A DNA stretch of 64,000 nucleotides from Arachis hypogaea (Eukaryota > Streptophyta > Magnoliopsida > Fabales > Fabaceae): contig NC_092051.1 of the NCBI RefSeq assembly GCF_003086295.3, forward strand, positions 77,508,445 to 77,572,444. Reading direction: 5' to 3'. A program made the position numbers and the translations under genes. Shown piece by piece: positions 34,942 to 45,507 of the stretch. Within the stretch, counting starts at the first letter, position 1; every line of letters starts with the position of its first letter. The notes under the pieces were generated by a model. It had not been told where the DNA came from, did not search any database, and was given only the letters and a program-made list of their open reading frames with translations.

Positions 34942-34988
34942 GTCAAGCTATTGACATTAAAAAAGCACTTATTGGGAGGCAACCCAAT
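34942..34988 (+). other. Double-hairpin module of element F
   Basis: GTCAA-GCTA-TTGAC (34942-34955), a linker 'attaaaaaagcactt', then ATTGGG-AGGCAA-CCCAAT (34971-34988), both stems perfect, followed by TG making ATG. It lies 83 bp after the stop of the protease ORF. Compare 8571-8620, 13135-13184 and 55892-55941. Confidence 0.7.
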
Positions 34989-35147
34989 GTTATTTAATTA
35001 TATTTATCTTTATAGACATTTGTTTTCTATTGTCATGTTATGTTTTTTTTTGGGTAGATGATCATGTGCAGTCACAAAAACAGTTACAGAATTAAAGTAG
35101 AATAAAAAATAGCATAAAAAATAGCACACCCTAGAGGACAGGCTTAC

Positions 35148-35451
35148 TGGCATTTAAACGCCAGCAAGGATAGCAGAATGGGCATTTAACGCCCAGTGTG
35201 GCAGCATTATGGGCGTTAAACGCCAAAATTGGCAGACAGACTGGTGTTTAACGCCAGAAAAGAGTATCTGGCTGTCTGACTGGCGTTAAATGCTAGAATT
35301 GGCAGACAGACTGGCGTTTAACGCCAGAAAAGGGGGTATGGTTAGTGTTAAACGCCAGAAATGGGCATCAGCCTGGCATTTAACGCCAGAAAAGGTAGCA
35401 GAAATGGCGTTAAACGCCAGAAATGGCACACAAAGGGTGTTTAAACGCCAG
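35148..35451 (+). repeat. Ten-copy palindrome array of element F
   Basis: Copies of CTGGCGTTTAACGCCAG or close variants start near 35148, 35180, 35211, 35241, 35281, 35311, 35343, 35373, 35405 and 35435, so the spacing is about 31 bp. Between them is 'aaaatggcagacagac'-like filler. The same palindrome occurs in the F LTRs. Confidence 0.85.
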
Positions 35452-35835
35452 AAAGGTGCAGGGACCAAAATTGCTTGACACCTCAGGATCTGTGGACCCA
35501 CAGGATCCCCACCTACCCCAACTCTCTCTCTCTCTCTCTTCTTCACACCTTTCTTCCATCACACTCTTCCCCAAATATCCTTGACCAATCACATCAACAC
35601 CTATTCCCCAAAAACCCATCATAAAACCCCACCTACCTCACCACTCAAATTCAAAATATTTCCCTCTCAAACCCAACCCCTTCATACTTGACTTCCCTCT
35701 CTCACTTACCCTATAAATACCCCTCCTTACCACCTTCAACTTCACACATCATAAACACTCCTACCCCCCTTGGCCGAGTCCAAAACACCCCTCTATCTCC
35801 TCCATTTCTTTATCTTCTCCTCATTTCTTTCTTCT

Positions 35836-35880
35836 TTTGCTCGAGGACGAGCAAACCTTTAAAGTTTGGTGTGGGAGAAA
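35836..35880 (+). promoter_or_regulatory. AGGA hairpin with polypurine-like motif, element F
   Basis: TTTGCTCG-AGGA-CGAGCAAA is a perfect 8-bp stem with an AGGA loop (35836-35855), followed by AAGTTTGGTGTGGGAGAAA to 35880. The extra ORF begins 30 bp later. A similar purine motif without the hairpin (AAGTTTGGTGTTGGGAGG) lies at about 34878-34895. Confidence 0.65.
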
Positions 35881-35910
35881 GCTCTGCTTTTTGTTTTCCA
35901 ATAACCATTA

Positions 35911-36879
35911 ATGGCACCTAAGTCTGGAGAAATCTCTAGAAAGAGGAAAGGGAAGGCAATTGCTTCCACCTCCGAGTCATGGGAGATGGAGAGATTCATC
36001 TCAAAAGTCCATCAAGACCATTTCTATGAAGTTGTGGCCAAGAAAACAATAATCTCCAAGGTCCCCTTCATACTCAAAAAGAGTGAATATCCGGAAACTG
36101 TAAGGTTAGCATTCAACTTGCCAATAATGAGAGGAGATCCTCATCCTTTCACTAGAAGAGTCAACTTTGATCAAAGGTTGGACCAAGTCCTCATGGACAT
36201 CTGTGTGGAAGGAGCGCAATGGAAGAGGGACTCCAAAGGCAAGCCGGTTTAACTGAGAAGGCTTGACCTCAAGCCCATGGCTAGAGGATTGTTAGAGTTC
36301 ATCCAACGCTCTATCATTCTTACTAGCAACCGGTCTGAAGTTACTGTGGACTGGGCTATCATGATCCATAGTATCATGATTGGAGAGGAAGTAGAAGTTC
36401 ATGAGATCATATCTCTAGAACTATACAAGGTGGCTGACAAGCCCTCCACTTTGGCAAGGTTAGCCTTTCCTCATCTCATCTGTCACCTATGCAATTCAGC
36501 CGGTGTTGTCATAGAGGAAGACATCCTCATTGAAGAGGACAAGCCCATCACTAAGAAGAAGATGGAGCAAACAAGAGAGCCCACTCATGGACCTCAACAA
36601 AAGCATGAGAAAATTCCTCATCAAGAAATCCCTGAGATGCCTCAAGGGATGCATTCCCCTCCACAAGGCTATTGGGAGCAACTCAACACCTCTTTAGGAG
36701 ATTTGAGTTCTAACATGGAGCAACTAAAGATGGAGCACCAAGAGCACTCCATTATCCTCAATGAAATCAGAGAGGACCAAAAGGCCATGAGAGAGGAGCA
36801 ACAAAAGCAAGGAAGAGACATAGAGGAGCTCAAGCACTCCATAGGATCTTCAAGAGGAAGAACTAGCCGCCGTCACTAA
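35911..36879 (+). pseudogene. Extra ORF of element F (putative plant transposon protein), one internal stop
   Basis: ATG at 35911 gives MAPKSGEISRKRKGKA, a basic start, then a folded domain of about 200 residues: W..ERFISKVHQDHFYEVV, ISKVPFILKKSEYPETVRLAF, an in-frame TAA after residue 113 (36250-36252), then MARGLLEFIQRSIILTSNRS, VDWAIMIHSIMIGEEVEV and LARLAFPHLICHLCNSAGV. The last 100 residues are a polar coiled-coil-like tail (NMEQLKMEHQEHS...). Its layout matches the family annotated as 'putative plant transposon protein domain', from memory, which sits in the env-like position of Athila-type elements. There is no signal peptide or membrane segment, so an envelope role is not supported. 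Function unknown. The related broken copy is at 52955-54239. Confidence 0.7.
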
Positions 36880-37753
36880 GGTGGACCCGTTCTTTAATTT
36901 CCTTGTTCTTATTTTTCTATTTTTCAGTATTTATGCTTTATGTTTTGTCTATGTTTTTGTCTTCATTACATAATCATTAGTGTCTAGTGTCTATGTCTTA
37001 AAGCTATGAATGTTCCATGAATCCTTCACCTTTCTTAAATGAAAAATGTTTTCTGAAAAAGAAAAAGAAGTACATGACTTTCGAATTCTATCTTGAAATT
37101 AGTTTAATTATCTTGATGTGGTGGCAATACTTTTTGTTGTATGAATGAATGCTTGAACAGTGCATATTTTTTATAGTGAAGTTTATGAATGTTAAAATTG
37201 TTGGCACTTGAAAGAATAATGAAAAAAGAGAAATGTTATTGATAATCTGAAAAATCATAAAATTGATTCTTGAAGAAAGAAAAACCAGTGAAAAACACAA
37301 AGCTTGCGAAAAAAAAGAAGGAAAAAGAAAAAGCAAGCAGAAAAAGCCAATAACCCTTTAAACTAAAGGGCAAGGGTAAAATGGATCCAAGGCTTTGAGC
37401 ATTAATGGATAGGAGGGCCCAAAAGAATAAATTCCTGGCCTAAGCCGCTAAATCAAGCTGTCCCTAACCATGTGCTTGTGGCGTGAAGGTGTCAGGTGAA
37501 AAGCTTGAGACTGAGTGGTTAAAGTCGTGGTCCAAAGCAAAAAGAGTGTGCTTAAGAGCTCTGGGCACCTCTAACTGGGGACTCTAGCAAAGCTGAGTCA
37601 CAATCTAAAAAGGTTCACCCAGTTATATGTCTATGGCATTTATGTATCCGGTGGTAATATTGGAAAACAAAATGCTTAAAGTCACGGCTAAGACTCATAA
37701 AGTAGTTGTGTTCAAGAATCAACATACTGAACTAGGAGAATCAATAACACTAT
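36880..37753 (+). mobile_element. Non-coding tail of element F
   Basis: No ORF of note. It contains a purine-rich run (37270-37345) and unique-looking text up to 'gagaatcaataacactat'. The expected polypurine tract and the first ~630 bp of the 3' LTR are missing because of the hAT fragment and an associated deletion. Confidence 0.6.
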
Positions 37754-38718
37754 CCAAGCTTCTGAAAACCGGATCGAACTGGCCGGTTCGACCGGTTTAA
37801 CCGTGAACTGGCGATGCAAATGGTCCGGTCCTCCCTTAAAAACCGCAGTAGGAAGAACCGCTGGAAAACCGATGAATCGGCCAAAAACTGGCTGGTTGGG
37901 CCGGACCGGTGACCGGCCGGTTCTGCTAAACGACGCCGTTTTTATTGTATAAAAAAAAATAAAAAATTTCACCCGACCCGACCCGCTCATGGAGCACCCA
38001 ACCCCCCCTTCTTCCCCCGACCCCCATTCATCTCACTCTCTCAGTCTCACAGTGAGTGAATCAGTGAACCCTAGCCGCCCAGTCACCCTCCATCGTCGCC
38101 GCGATCTCAGGTTGTCAGCACCACCGCCGTCGCCTGGTCCTCAGCCCCAGTAGCCCTCTATCGTCGCCTGGTTCCCTGCCCAGTAGCCCTCCATCTTCAT
38201 CGTCTTCATCTTCTCAACACCAGTAGCCCTCTCATCGTCTTTATCGTCACGTGGTCCTCAACACCAGTAGCCCTCCATCGACCCCAGGTGAGTGACTCGT
38301 CCTCTGCTCATCTTCTTTGCTCTTTGCCTCTGCTCATCTTCTTTAGTATAAGAAACATGAAGAAACATGAACTTGATCCTCTGTGAACTTAGATTTCTAT
38401 TTTTTTTTCTATGAACTTCCTCTGTGAACTTCGATTTCTATTCAATTTCTGTGAACTTCCTCTGTGAACTTCCTCTGTTTGTTGGTTAGTATAGGAAATA
38501 AATAATCTGAAAATTGAATTAATTCTGGTCTTCTAAATTATTGTATTCCAATTGTAATTTCTGTTTGTTGGTTAGTGTTATAGGGTTTTCTTTGTTTTAG
38601 TGGTTTCTCTGTTTTCAAACTTATTGTTACTCTATTTTAGTGTTTTCTAATTGCTCGTTGGCAGAGGCATTTTACTGGTTTACTAGTTGCTGATGGCTCC
38701 TAATTTTTTTGTTCAAAT
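37754..38718 (+). mobile_element. 5' fragment of a hAT-like transposon
   Basis: Begins CCAAGCTTCTGAAAACCGG and is followed by repeated AACCGG/CCGGTT words in both orientations (37770-37925), the typical subterminal style of a common plant hAT group. Then comes a GC-rich, leader-like stretch with five 'cagtagccctcYatcgtc' repeats (38140-38280) and a splice-donor-like CCAG/GTGAGT at 38288. No transposase codons or right terminus are present. The right edge meets the interior of the F LTR at 38718-38720, so one deletion removed the rest of the hAT and the start of the LTR. Confidence 0.5.
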
Positions 38719-39775
38719 TTACTATTGTATTTGTATTATCTTATGCCATTTTTCACTTTTGGGAGGCTGGCCATTCGGCCATGCCTAGACTTTTTCTCTT
38801 ATGTATTTTTTAACGGTGGAGTTTCTACACCTCATAGATTAAGGTGTGAAGCTCTGCTGTTCTTCATGAATTAATGCAGGTACTATTGTTTCTCTTTCAA
38901 TTCACGCTTACTTCTTCTCCAAGATATACTCTCGTACTTAATTCAGCTAAGTCTGAATGAAGGGGTGACCCGTGACAATCACCCACTATCTTCGTTACTT
39001 GCTTAGCTAAGATCTGCGTGCCTGACAACCACAAGCGGTCTACATGATGTTCAACGTAGTCATTGGACGACAGTTAGAGTATAGTCTCTTGGGTCTCTAA
39101 TCCACGGACCGAGTCCGTGAGGTTAGAACCTTCGTGGTAGAGGTTAGAACCAATTGGCAGCATTCTTGAGATCCGAAAAGTCTAAACCTTGTTCGTGGTA
39201 TTCCGAGTACGATCTGGGAAGGGATGACTGTGACAAGCTTCAAACTTGCGAATGTTGGGCGCAGTGACAGTGTGCAAAAGGATAGAGAGATCCTATTCCG
39301 ACGCTAGTGAGAACCGACAGATGATTAGCCGTGCGGTAGCTATACCTGGTATTTTTCATTCGAACGAGAAATCCGACAGTTGATTAGCCGTGAAGAAACC
39401 GTACCTGGTATTTTTCATCCGAGAGGATCATACAGCATGCCATGGAAGGGAGCACACATGATTGGAAGAAGACAATAGGAAAGCAGAGGTTTAGAAGCAA
39501 CAAAGCATCTCCAAACCCTTATCTGAAATTCCCACCAATGAATTACATAAGTATGTTTATTTTATTTTATGTTTTATTTATTTTTTAATTATCAAAACCT
39601 CATAACCATTTGAATCCGCCTGACTAAGATTTACAGGATGACCATAGCTTGCTTCAAGTCGACAATCTCCGTCGGTTCGACCCTTACTCACGTAAGGTAT
39701 TACTTGGACGACCCAGTGCACTTGCTGGTTAGTTGTGCAGAGTTGTAAAATGTGTGATCACAATTTCGTGCACCA
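38719..39775 (+). repeat. 3' LTR of element F, 5' part deleted
   Basis: Matches 28219-29225 from 'actattgtatttgtattatc' to TTTCGTGCACCA and contains about 45 bp (39510-39555) absent from the 5' copy. It is followed by the TTACG duplication at 39776-39780. Confidence 0.85.
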
Positions 39776-39780
39776 TTACG

Positions 39781-40074
39781 TTGCAAAACTTCAAGGAAAC
39801 TACACATGTTTACATGCATGTTATCCATGTAATAATGCTTTTAATGCTACCAACTTATATTAATCACACATCTTAAATATTTAAGAGGTGAGGCTCAGTT
39901 ACCTTGAGAGGAGAGAGTAGGGTGGTTAAGGGCTCAGGTTAGTGATTAACCTAGAGAGAGAGAGGGTGGTTCGGTTAAGAAGAGAGAGAAAGAGTGATTA
40001 AAATATGTGATGATGTATTAACTCTATAGTTTAATATATTTAGGTATCTCTATGTTAAAATTTCATATGATGAT
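39781..40074. other. Spacer, no gene seen
   Basis: Continues the target sequence of element F. An AG-rich run (39905-39995, 'gagagagagaggg') is the only notable feature. Confidence 0.5.
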
Positions 40075-41208
40075 TGATAAACACATATTTTATGATGATT
40101 TTTTTATTGAAAACAGTGGAATTTATTAACTTATCTTGCACTTATTCCTTGAAAATGCATACTTTTGTGAATTTCTCCTAATTGTGCTTAATTATTAGGA
40201 GCATGCGTTTTATACCTTTAAATTGTCGAATTTAATTTTTTTATTCCATTTGATACCTTGATATGTTTCAGTGATTTAATGTTTATAAGGCAAGAATGAC
40301 TTGGAAAGAGAGAAGAAAAGCATGCGAAAGTGGAGAATTAATGAAGGAATGAAATTGTAAAAATTTTCCAATCGTGCGTAGGCATGGACCACGTATACGC
40401 ATCATTCTCAAATCATGCATGGTGCATACGCATCATTCTAGTCTCGTGCCTAACTTAAAATGACACATGAATTGCGATTTCTAACCCATTGTGGGCTCAA
40501 TCCAGCTCATTTCTAAAGCATTTGAAGCAATGCTTGAAGGAGGATAAAAAAATAGTCTTATTTTTTAGTTTTTAGGATGTTTTAGTGAATTTTAGAGAGA
40601 AAAGATCCAATTTATCTCTAGAATTATTAGGGTTTCTTGTTAATTTTTCTCGAGTTTTAGTTTCTAATCTTGTTTTAGTTTAATTTTGTTTACATTTTCT
40701 TGTTCTATTATCTTAGTTTACTAGAATTCTCTTGTTAGTTAATCCTGTTTTTATTGGCATTAATCTTTTACTAATTCAATTAGTAAGTTGGTTAGGACTT
40801 ATGTATTAGGATTAATTATGCCCACTTAATTTTTTTCAATGTGTAGAGGTTGACAATGTGGGATTAACTCTTCATAATTATCATGTTTGTGGTCAATGAC
40901 AATGACAGTGATCATTGACTCTCGACCCTTGCCAATATCTTAGTTTAATTTCTTAAATGCTTCTTTAATTTCTTGCTATTTACACCTCTTGTTTATTATG
41001 CTCAAAACTTCGATTTTTGCATAGCAAATGATTGAACACTCGATTGTGATTCCAAGGGAGAACGACCTGGGATTAAACTCCCGGTTATTTATTTTAATTT
41101 GTGACATTTTTACTAAACTTTGAAGAGCATTTAATTTTGGTTTAGAGCTACAATGAATCTTGAGCTTTTAACTTGTGAATTTCGAAACTAACATTTAGCG
41201 CCGGTTCA
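40075..41208 (+). repeat. LTR of degenerate plus-strand element L
   Basis: Starts TGATAAACACATATTTTATGAT, matching the first bases of the A/C LTRs (TGATAAACCCATATTTTATGAT), and ends about CCGGTTCA at 41208. Faded palindromes (CCACGTATACGCATC) are at 40388-40435. A decayed primer-binding site (GATGCTGTTTCCGGGG) is at 41216-41231. It is the oldest-looking relative of the A/C family here. Confidence 0.6.
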
Positions 41209-41429
41209 AGTTTTTGATGCTGTTTCCGGGGATGCACAATGTATGATTTTTATTGGCTATTATGAATATGTGAATAGTGTGAATAGCTTGCTTTTTGCTT
41301 GTTTTCTTGTCTTTACTAGTATTTAGGGGTTTGACTTTTTTTCTTGATATTTTTTATTTCTATTTGCTTTGATACGAATCCTAATCTTAATGGTTTTAAG
41401 TTGTATGGTGGTGAATATGTTGTAGGAAT

Positions 41430-41613
41430 GAGTGACTTTAATGGTGGTTCATACTACGAGACAGAAAATCACTTGAGGGAGGAACTGCATTCATATGGAC
41501 AATCTTCATGGCATCAACACTCTCCTACTACTATGATCACACTTCATCCCATGGTGTATACCAATCTAATGGATATGGCACTACAAGAAAATCATCCATT
41601 CAGCTACTCTTGA
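41430..41613 (+). pseudogene. Gag N-terminal remnant of element L
   Basis: An open frame from MSDFNGGSYYETENH to the stop at 41613, rich in Gly, Tyr, His and Ser, about 200 bp after the decayed primer-binding site. The composition suits the disordered start of an Athila-type Gag. No further domains follow; the element is truncated at about 41615. Confidence 0.5.
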
Positions 41614-42301
41614 AAGTTGTAGCTAAAAATGAAAAAATATATGCCTTTGGCTAAGGCAATATTTTTTTCGCTTTAGAGACGTTTTAGTGGGGAATGCCTA
41701 TTCAGTTGTTGCCTATTCTCAAAGGCTATGCTTTTCTATATCAAAAGTTATGCTTTAGGCATTCAAGAATAGGCTGCACTTTACAAGAATTAAAAAGAAT
41801 AGGCTACACTTATTTTTGCTACTACATCACTTTAGAAATGTAGTAACATTGTATACTTATAGCTACTCTATATAAGCATAGCCTTAGGTCCGTCACTTTC
41901 TTTATTTTTATTTTGTGTTTGTGTGTGTTTATAATATTCTAATAATTATATATATAGATAAAAATTTTCTATTAGATTTTAGGGTTTATTCAGATTTTAT
42001 TCTTTTTTTTTATGAGTTTATTCTGATTTCTAAATTCATTATTTTCTTGGTTGTGATTTTTGATTTAAGGTGTTGGTTCTATTCTTATCTTTTGTTATGA
42101 ATTGAATATGTTTGTCTTTGGTGAGATTGTGCTTGAGGTTACTTGTAGGAGGAAGAACAGAGATTTTTGCATCCTAATTGAAATATCAATCTTCCTGGAT
42201 ATGTAAGTGATACTAGATAATAACTCAAGAGCAGAAGAAAAATGGACTGTTTATTTTTTATTCGTGGACAATATCCTCTTATTTATTTTTTATTCTGGTG
42301 A
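41614..42301. other. Repeat-like spacer, possible DNA-transposon remnant
   Basis: 41620-41890 holds short words repeated in both orientations (AAGGCTATGCTTT, AAGTTATGCTTTAGG, AATAGGCTRCACTT, AAGCATAGCCTTA), like a CACTA or Mutator subterminal region, but I found no terminus. The rest is T-rich with no gene seen. Confidence 0.35.
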
Positions 42302-43477
42302 TGTAACACCCTACCACACAGATCCTTACGCTTAAGTCGTAAAACAGAGGTGGTGTGATATTACGACTTCGAAAATAAAATATAATACGTTTAATAATTG
42401 AAAGGATATAGTATTCTAGGAGCCTTGAAGAATAGGTAAAGCAAAATTGCAAAATTAAAAATGCAACGCTCAAAAATAAGGATTAAGAAAGCTAAAGTTC
42501 ACTAACATATTGTACAAGAGATAAGAGCAGAGGATCAAGGGTACAAAATAACAAGCTCCTAACTTATCCTGCGAAGCTAAGGCTAGCCGGAGGATATTTA
42601 CATGCATACATACATATATACATGTCCCAAAATGCCCAAAATACAGAGATAAAACCGTAGCTCTCCTTAGCCTCTAAGAGGAAACAAAATAAACAAGATA
42701 TGCGGAGAGAAAATTAAGTACATATATATACAAAACTGTGCATAAAAATAAAACCCAAAGACTACTCTGCTTCAGAAGTCCAGACGCCTAGCGAGGAGCC
42801 TCTCCGCCTGAATTTGAAAATAACAACACAGTATGGGGTGAGAACCGGAGGTTTTCAGCATGGTAAAGGTGCCATGCACATAATATATGGTTCTGGGAAT
42901 GCAATAGGCAATCCTAGAATGTCGACACTCAGATTATAAAGCTTAAAATTACTAAACAGAAACCAACAAAGGGGTAGGTGTCTAGGGAATTCTAAACTCA
43001 ACTTAAACTTTATCTTAACACCCAACCTGTCCACCTTTCCTCCGTTCCTTCATTTCTAGTGAGTTCACAAATACAGACAAACAGGCAATTGCAAGCACAG
43101 GTAGGAGACAAGTAGTGCAAGTAACAATTATCACAATTATCAAAATATATTCAGTTAGGCAATCCCAAATAAGAAATAGCAAACAAACAAACAAAATGTG
43201 CATGATAAATGTATATCCTACTGGCCGTGAGCTCACACCTCAGTTACTTTGCCAGAACCCACCACATCTGGTAGCTAACCTAGACATTGGTCTCTAGGTT
43301 GTGCATCTCTAGGAGAATCATAAACAAAGGAGAGTGCCTTTTCACATTGAAGGAGTGTACCTTTCCACCTTCTCTTGGAGGATATACGAAGGATAGTGCC
43401 TTTCCAAATCGAAGGAGTGTGCCTTTCCACCTTACAATCAAAGAAGAATGTGGGAGAAATAATACGAAGGAGTGTGC
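42302..43477 (-). mobile_element. Long LTR-like element J, first part
   Basis: Begins TGTAACACCC at 42302; read on the minus strand this is an end ...GGGTGTTACA, like the ends of I (GGGATGTTGCA) and K (GGGTCGTTACA). On the minus strand a hairpin TGAAAACC-TCC-GGTTCTCA followed by CACCCC (42839-42857) matches the one in I and K. Tandem 'gaaggagtgtgcctttccacctt' repeats lie at 43320-43477. It is interrupted at 43477 by element E (TSD TGTGC) and continues at 63277. Confidence 0.6.
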
Positions 43478-44859
43478 TGAAAAGCGGATAAAAGCCAGTC
43501 AAGAATTACCAAAAGTATTTTTGCAAATCAACGCTGCAAGTGCAGTCTTAACTGCCGAGATTTCCACTATCAAATTTAAAATGTGTCAAATGAAATAAAT
43601 AATCAGGAGTAAAATCCCGGGTCGTAAATTATTGATTGTAATTTTCCTAGAGATTTTTTAAGTTGAGAACAAGAAAAATAAATAACTAGAAATTATAGCA
43701 ATAAATAATTAGCAAGAGTTGTAAAATAATCAATATAAAAAGCCTTGGTTAGGAATGAGAATTGGAAATTCTATCCTTATTGTCTTTTCCAAGTGTGATG
43801 GTAAAAGCTCATTGCTCTCATTTAGTTATCCTCTAACAAGTGCAGGAAAGTCAAGTGAAACAATCAACCTTAGCTCACAAGTCCTAGTCACTTCATAGAG
43901 AAGAACTAGAGTTGGTGAGTTTCATGCTAATTAGCAATTTTCAATTACAGATCAACACTTGAGTATAACAATTCAAGTGGTTCCAATCACTCAACCCCAA
44001 CCAAGCAAGGAAATCTACTCCATGATCATGGGTGACATTTCCTCAAACACTTGGTGGATGAAAATAGAAAACATGATAACAAATGATGAAATAACTCAAT
44101 TCAAATTACCACACAGAATAACCAATGAGAGCAAAATAAGTAATAACGATAGATATAAAAATTCTCAATGCATTAACAAAATCCAAAGATAACAAGATCC
44201 AAACATGAATTCAAAATAATCAAATGGAAAAGAGTAATAGAGAAGAAAACTATAAGGGAAATAACTCCAATTGAAGGTAACTACAACTTCTCTCAAGATC
44301 CAATTGCAAGTAAAACTAAGAAAAACCAAAAACCCTAGAGATAAGTGGGAGCTTCTCACAGTAGAATTCAAAACTAAAAAACTAAGCTAAAATATAAAGT
44401 GTCTTCAGTCTCAGCTGCATCCCCGCCTATAGTCTGCATTTTCGGGCTTGAAATTGGGTCCAAGTCAGCCCAGAAATCGCCCCTAGCGAGCTCTGATAAT
44501 TGCAGCACATGACGCTCATCACGCGTACGCGTCGGTGGCTCTGCACAGGGTCATGCGTAAGCGTTAGTCGCGCGTACATGTCATTGGTCGATGCTCCTGG
44601 TCACGCGTACGCATCAATCACGTGTAAGAATCACTGGGAAACTGGCTTGATGACGGGTACGCTTTAGCCATGCGTGCGCGTCACTCCCAGCTTCTCAAAT
44701 CTTCAAATTTTTGTGTTCCTTCCACTTTAGCATGCCTCCTCTTCATCCTCTATACCATTCCTGCTCTATAAATCCTGTAATCACTTAACACACATATCAC
44801 GGCATCGAATGATAATAACAGAGGATTAAAAATTAGTGATTTAAAGGCCTAGGAAGCAT
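43478..44859 (-). repeat. LTR1 of element E, 5' end deleted
   Basis: Homologous to 61704-63141, with TGAAAAGCGG in place of TGATAAGCGA at its outer end. Palindromes (CACGCGTACGCGTC) are at 44515-44690. It ends in AAGCAT (44854-44859), which is shared with the gag sequence it is fused to. Confidence 0.85.
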
Positions 44860-45334
44860 ATAGCCAAATCGCATCCTCATCCGCATCATACCGCCTAGTA
44901 GTTGAACAAGACGTTTGAAAGTCTCTAAGATGCTTGATGGGTTCTTAAGCGAGTAAACAATGGAATTTAGGAAGTAAATTAATCAACGTGGTCCTGAGCT
45001 CAAAATCGGCATTCAAGTTTTGATGACGCGCTTGAAATGGTTGAAGAGTGAAATCCGGAGCTCCTGCCTCCTTGAGAGTGATTCTTCTAGGAGCGGCCAT
45101 AGTATCGGCACCTAAATCAATAGAAAAGACGTTAATAGATTTAGTAGGAGAGGAGTTAGCTTCTAACTCAAATGACGATTGAAATTAAACCTCGGGCGAG
45201 ATTCGTGAATTGGGAGAAACTAATTCACCACCCTCGGAGGCTAACCGACGCCGAGCTTACCTAATATGTGAAATGGTTTTTTCAATTTCAGGATCAAATG
45301 GCACTAAGCTCGGATCCGGTAATGAACGTGTCAT
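44860..45334 (-). pseudogene. Gag N-terminal fragment, second copy in element E
   Basis: Collinear with 61040-61525 of the complete copy, starting at an ATG at 45334 and running left until the fusion with LTR1. It has several substitutions and stop codons compared with the other copy and no room for the rest of gag-pol. It is the remnant of the second internal region of the tandem element. Confidence 0.8.
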
Positions 45335-45490
45335 TCAATAAAAGAAACATAAAACACATGGCAACAAAATATATTAAGCAAAATAAATAATAACTACTAC
45401 TAATAACCAAAAAGAACACAAGTAAAAGATGCAATTATGCAAATATAAAAATAATTACACTAACCAATAACTTAGCATACATATGCAACT

Positions 45491-45507
45491 CCCCGGCAAC
45501 GGCGCCA
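45491..45507 (-). promoter_or_regulatory. Primer-binding site next to LTR2 of element E
   Basis: The minus strand reads TGGCGCCGTTGCCGGGG, five bases from the LTR2 end at 45513. Its presence on one side of LTR2, with a polypurine tract on the other (50934), shows that LTR2 is shared by two tandem bodies. Confidence 0.85.

Larger units (their letters stand above)
27589..39775 (+). mobile_element. Element F: non-autonomous gag-protease LTR retrotransposon, nested
   Basis: Flanked by TTACG at 27584-27588 and 39776-39780. Order: 5' LTR, primer-binding site, 1.8 kb A+T-rich leader, gag and protease with stops, double hairpin, palindrome array, AGGA hairpin with polypurine-like motif, extra ORF, non-coding tail, hAT fragment, partial 3' LTR. 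No reverse transcriptase, RNase H or integrase motif is present between protease and the double hairpin (112 bp), so their absence is not caused by the visible insertions. Removing the solo LTR (31739-33330 plus one TSD) and the hAT fragment leaves about 9.6 kb. Confidence 0.85.

Noticed and set aside
35148..35451. CRISPR-like array (regular ~31 bp spacing of palindromic repeats)
   Set aside because: The genome is plant nuclear, repeats are themselves palindromes with similar filler rather than unique spacers, and the array is part of an LTR element.
35911..36879. Envelope gene, suggested by its position after gag/pol
   Set aside because: No signal peptide or transmembrane helix is visible; the domain resembles a plant transposon protein of unknown function.
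42302..43477. Complete solo LTR for element J
   Set aside because: Only one LTR-like end is found; after removing element E the sequence runs into LTR G without a matching end or target duplication.
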